Shown one piece after another: positions 62,346 to 64,000 of a stretch of DNA of 64,000 bases. Location: the NCBI GenBank assembly GCA_002454195.1, contig DKIJ01000005.1, positions 1 to 64,000 on the forward strand. The letters are read 5' to 3'. The notes beneath the pieces are model-generated. The model worked only from the letters and a program-made list of their open reading frames with translations. It had not been told where the DNA came from and did not search any database. The stretch is from Flavobacterium sp. UBA6721 (GTDB lineage Bacteria > Bacteroidota > Bacteroidia > Flavobacteriales > Flavobacteriaceae). A program made the translations under genes and the position numbers. Each line of letters begins with the position of its first letter. The stretch's first letter is position 1.

Positions 62346-63137
62346 TTGGAAAAATATACATTAATTGACGATTTAGGAACGGAGCATGTTTTTGATAAAG
62401 TGCCTCAAAGAATTGTTTCTTTAGTTCCTTCTCAAACAGAGTTGTTAGTCGATTTAGGTTTGGAGTCTAAGCTGCTAGGAATTACTAAGTTTTGTATCCA
62501 TCCTACGCATTTACGTAAAGAGAAAGTTGTGGTAGGAGGAACTAAACAAGTTGATTTTGAAAAAATAAAAAGTTTGGCGCCTGATATTGTTATAGCAAAC
62601 AAAGAAGAGAACACTCGGGAAATTGTCGAAACGCTTAGAACCTTATGTCCTGTTTGGGTTACTGATATTAAGTGTGTTGAAGATAATTTTAAGATGATAA
62701 GTGATTTTGGGCAATTGTTTCATTGTATTCCAGAGGCTGAAACATTGAATGCTAAAATTCGGTTTTCTTTAAATACATTTACGTCGTTTATCGCAGAAAA
62801 GCCTTTTAGAAAAGTTGCTTATTTTATCTGGAAAAATCCCTATATGGTTGCTGGTTCGGCTAATTATATTAATGCTTTATTGCAATTGAACCGTTTTGAA
62901 AATGTTTTTGACAATCAATCCAGATATCCTGTAGTGACTCCTGAGGAAATAAGAGCTGTAAAAAAAATAGATTATCTATTGCTGTCCTCCGAGCCTTATC
63001 CTTTCAAAGAAAAAGATGCCGTAGAAATGGCGGCTATAAGCCCATCGGCAAAAGTAATATTGGTAGATGGTGAAATGTTTTCATGGCACGGTAGCCGATT
63101 ATTGAAAGCATTTGAATATTTTATGAGTTTGCACTAA
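62346..63137 (+). CDS. Helical-backbone metal/cobalamin-binding protein without signal peptide
   Basis: A 263-residue protein of the BtuF/FhuD-like fold: RIVSLVPSQTELLVDLGLESKLLGIT near 22-47, VVVGGTKQVDFEKIKSLAPDIVIA, and DYLLLSSEPYPF near 218. It starts at TTG 62346, because no ATG is available and an in-frame stop lies just upstream. It therefore has no signal peptide and should stay in the cytoplasm, unlike transporter-linked family members. No permease or ATPase adjoins. Ligand and role are open. Confidence 0.85.
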   Translation: MEKYTLIDDLGTEHVFDKVPQRIVSLVPSQTELLVDLGLESKLLGITKFCIHPTHLRKEKVVVGGTKQVDFEKIKSLAPDIVIANKEENTREIVETLRTLCPVWVTDIKCVEDNFKMISDFGQLFHCIPEAETLNAKIRFSLNTFTSFIAEKPFRKVAYFIWKNPYMVAGSANYINALLQLNRFENVFDNQSRYPVVTPEEIRAVKKIDYLLLSSEPYPFKEKDAVEMAAISPSAKVILVDGEMFSWHGSRLLKAFEYFMSLH

Positions 63138-63138
63138 A

Positions 63139-63279
63139 TTAGATTTCGCAATCTTCAAGTATCATTTCTTCTTCGTTATTTGAAGATGAATTAGTGTCTT
63201 TTTGTATTTGTCCTGTTAGAATTTTGAACTCTTGTTGTAATTTTTCTATTTCACTTTTCTCTTTTAGTAGACCATTCAT
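63139..63279 (-). CDS. Small helical protein
   Basis: A 46-residue frame, MNGLLKEKSEIEKLQQEFKIL then a Ser/Asn-rich middle and an acidic end (EEEMILEDCEI). The N-terminal third resembles small coiled-coil proteins of the Lacal_2735 kind, but the rest does not. Convergent with the binding-protein gene, whose stop it almost touches. Expression is not assured. Confidence 0.4.
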   Translation of the reverse strand: MNGLLKEKSEIEKLQQEFKILTGQIQKDTNSSSNNEEEMILEDCEI

Positions 63280-63478
63280 AGCAGAAAATTTTCGCCGAAT
63301 TTACACAAACTTAATATTAAAAACCTACTTTATAATGTTAAGTCTTACTTTTTAATGTGTTTTATCGGTGTTTTTTAAGAATAATACTAAAATTAAAGTT
63401 GGTGTTTTGAGTGTCTGTTTTAATCTAAAAAGGTCTTTTGGAATTTAATTTGCAGGATATAAAATGTGGAAAATAAAA

Positions 63479-63572
63479 AAGTGCTAGTATTTTTTTAATA
63501 CTAGCACTTGTTTTAACTAACCAAAACCAAATATAATAAATAACTAGTTCATTACATTGCAAAGATGCTACT
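63479..63572 (-). ncRNA. Candidate short transcript or 3' region ending in a terminator
   Basis: The 380-bp gap 63280-63659 has no gene. On the minus strand a GCATCTTTG promoter-like element (CATCTTTG at 63560-63567) is followed by about 50 nt of A/T-rich sequence and a perfect 13-bp hairpin (63479-63491 with 63497-63509) with a U run. This gives either a short RNA of about 80 nt or simply the purU terminator. Confidence 0.4.
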
Positions 63573-63659
63573 TTATGAACGAAAAGGCTGTTAAGGTTTT
63601 GTTATTACTTTGTTGGTTATAAGTTAAGTTTTAAACACTTGTTTAACTAATTTTAACGC

Positions 63660-64000
63660 TTAAGAGAAAATGACCGTTTTGTTATTGTAGACCATTGTTT
63701 TGCGTTCGGCGTGTAATTTTATGGCTCTTGCTAAGACACTTCTTTCTAAATCACGACCTTTAACAATGAAATCTTCTATAGAATGGCTGTGAGTCACTCT
63801 AGTAATATCTTGTTCAATAATTGGTCCTTCATCTAATTCTTCTGTTACATAATGGCTTGTCGCACCAATAATTTTAACTCCTCTTGCAAATGCGGAATGG
63901 TAAGGTTTTGCTCCTGGGAAAGCAGGTAAAAATGAATGATGGATATTAATGATTTTGTTTTTGTATAATTCAATCAATTTAGGTGTAATGATTTGCATGT
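63660..64000 (-). CDS. purU: Formyltetrahydrofolate deformylase, C-terminal part (runs off the window)
   Basis: The last 112 or so residues of PurU, which releases formate from 10-formyl-THF for purine synthesis and C1 balance. The catalytic segment is visible: NIHHSFLPAFPGAKPYHSAFARGVKIIGATSHYVTEELDEGPIIEQ, with the formyltransferase His and Asp. The Met near 63998 is internal to the family sequence (MQIITPKLI), so the real start lies beyond base 64000. It cannot be checked for integrity upstream. Confidence 0.92.
   Translation of the reverse strand, partial: MQIITPKLIELYKNKIINIHHSFLPAFPGAKPYHSAFARGVKIIGATSHYVTEELDEGPIIEQDITRVTHSHSIEDFIVKGRDLERSVLARAIKLHAERKTMVYNNKTVIFS

Overview
The window reads as chromosome from a member of the Flavobacteriaceae, most likely Flavobacterium or a close relative. 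It is A+T-rich. At least fifteen genes are preceded by the Bacteroidetes -7 promoter box TAnnTTTG. It carries the gliding-motility peptidyl-prolyl isomerase gldI, a glutamine synthetase II / III pair, and a serine-palmitoyltransferase-type enzyme of the kind used for flavobacterial sulfonolipids. I saw no rRNA, tRNA, CRISPR array, phage genes or transposase.

Layout. 0-11 kb: a lipoprotein, a TerC-type membrane protein, divergent glutamine synthetases, purM, a PAS-only membrane sensor and a Zn/Cd-type P-type ATPase. 11-18.8 kb (minus strand): two cyclophilin-FKBP fusions, gldI, an NrnA-type phosphoesterase, a rhomboid protease with a broken 5' part, a CLC channel with fluoride-exporter-like motifs, and RidA. 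19-36 kb (mostly plus): two paralogous secreted proteins, guaA, a LysM/periplasmic-binding-fold protein, pyrG, yidC, a YwqK-like protein, mnmA, a FabK/NMO flavoprotein, a Nudix hydrolase, a PlsC-type acyltransferase, a DUF3810 metalloprotease and pepD. 36-47 kb: secreted proteins, a DEAD-box helicase, rdgB, a structured small RNA, a glutamate-synthase-like gene with an internal stop, a NYN/LOTUS protein, an SBF-type transporter, and a mesX-mesD methionine synthase pair facing an Lrp-type regulator. 47.4-53.5 kb is accessory: long palindromic repeats, two more genes with in-frame stops, and a mercury-resistance operon (arsR-merTP-merP-lipoprotein-merB-merA) lying between two related repeats. 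53.8-64 kb: the capnine/SPT-type synthase, a run of small envelope proteins beside an AraC-response regulator-histidine kinase operon, pyrF, a helical-backbone binding protein without signal peptide, and the 3' part of purU.

How the parts fit. purM, guaA, pyrG, pyrF and purU are scattered single nucleotide-biosynthesis genes, most with their own TAnnTTTG promoter. The mercury operon is functionally complete: sensing, uptake, organomercurial cleavage and reduction. The 55-61 kb block looks like an envelope-stress regulon next to its own signalling proteins.

Most notable: an apparently leaderless guaA; a terminator-tailed small RNA of about 145 nt; attC-like repeats flanking the mer island; and five genes with single-position damage. 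Those are stops in a rhomboid, a glutamate-synthase-like protein, a zinc-ribbon/HhH protein and a DUF2625 protein, plus an Arg replacing the Gly of the P-type ATPase DKTGT motif. The damage is either real gene decay or base-level error in this assembly.
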